DNA from: Elusimicrobiota bacterium
Lineage (GTDB): Bacteria > CG03 > SLGR01 > JAGXOG01
Assembly: GCA_027858455.1 (NCBI GenBank)
Contig: JAQICQ010000072.1
Location: 1 to 6,420, forward strand
Length of the DNA: 6,420 nucleotides
Reading direction: 5' to 3'
Within the stretch, counting starts at the first letter, position 1. Each line of letters opens with the position of its first letter. Below the pieces are notes generated by a model. The model saw only the letters and a list, made by a program, of their open reading frames with translations. It searched no databases and was not told where the DNA came from. A program made the translations under genes and the position numbers. Positions 6,219 through 6,420 of this stretch are shown piece by piece.

Positions 6219-6420
6219 TCAATTAAAATACTGTTCCTCTAATCGCCGTATTTTTTTATTGACATAGGAACGGGTACTTTTTCCCGGGATCATTTCCGCC
6301 CATATTTTTACTTTTTTTATATTGAAACCCTTCGGAAAATAAAGCTCAGGGAAATAACTGAACTTGTTTTTTTTACCTGACGATATATATAAACAATCTG
6401 CAAGAGCCTTTTCAGGTTCG
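6219..6420 (-). CDS. AbiEi-like type IV antitoxin / transcriptional regulator, C-terminal fragment (5' partial)
   Basis: Read leftward from the right edge, 66 codons are open to a TGA at 6219-6221; the start lies outside the window. The visible sequence carries features typical of the C-terminal part of AbiEi-family proteins: PEKALADCLYIS, matching the family's (T/S)PEKALLDLLYL helix, then FPELYFPKGFNIKKVKIWAE, and a basic, leucine-containing end (SYVNKKIRRLEEQYFN). In AbiE systems the antitoxin has an N-terminal winged helix that represses its own promoter and a C-terminal domain that antagonises the AbiEii nucleotidyltransferase toxin. The N-terminal part cannot be checked here. AbiEii normally follows directly on the same strand, but no such frame or nucleotidyltransferase GGTAL/DIDL motif appears downstream. 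This is either a solitary AbiEi-like regulator, a system whose partner is upstream, or one that lost its toxin. The family call is moderately confident. Confidence 0.68.
   Translation of the reverse strand, partial: EPEKALADCLYISSGKKNKFSYFPELYFPKGFNIKKVKIWAEMIPGKSTRSYVNKKIRRLEEQYFN

Noticed and set aside
6415..6420. GGTTCG resembling a tRNA T-loop start
   Set aside because: No acceptor, D or anticodon stems can be built around it, and it lies inside the antitoxin-like coding frame on the other strand.

Overview
The window looks like part of an AT-rich genome of an uncultured Gram-negative bacterium. The evidence is a cell-surface operon: a very large secreted beta-propeller/adhesin-like protein with a C-terminal sorting-type domain, followed by a PorV/PorQ-family outer-membrane barrel. 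This pairing is the signature of type IX-like secretion. It is well known in Bacteroidota and is also common in candidate phyla such as Omnitrophota, Elusimicrobiota and relatives. Codon use and the GKLAIIR-like C-terminus fit those lineages better than classical Bacteroidota, but the phylum is inference.

Layout. Positions 1-4005 (+) hold a giant extracellular protein that is open through the left edge, so its true start lies outside the window and the ATG at 82 is only internal. It has about 12-13 TolB/PD40-type propeller strands, three carboxypeptidase-regulatory-like modules, an Ig-like module, a fourth regulatory-like module, a second Ig-like module and a C-terminal sorting/FlgD-like domain. 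Seventeen bases later, behind a clear Shine-Dalgarno, lies the PorV/PorQ-family protein (4023-4946, +). The likely division of labour is that the barrel serves the secretion or surface attachment of proteins carrying the C-terminal domain, including the one encoded just upstream.

Positions 4947-6218 are about 1.27 kb of very AT-rich sequence with no convincing intact gene. It holds an 81-83 bp inverted-repeat element with a possible 4-bp target duplication, some small hairpins, a degenerate tandem array of about 12 bp per unit, and short coding-like stretches interrupted by stops that may be gene remains.

At the right edge (6219-6420, -) is the C-terminal end of a gene entering from outside. 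It resembles the C-terminus of AbiEi-family antitoxin/transcriptional regulators. No AbiEii nucleotidyltransferase toxin follows it. The window therefore passes from an ordinary surface-protein operon into a decayed accessory region. No wholly new system can be demonstrated; the points most worth checking are the tandem array, the MITE-like inverted repeat and the antitoxin-like gene without a downstream toxin.
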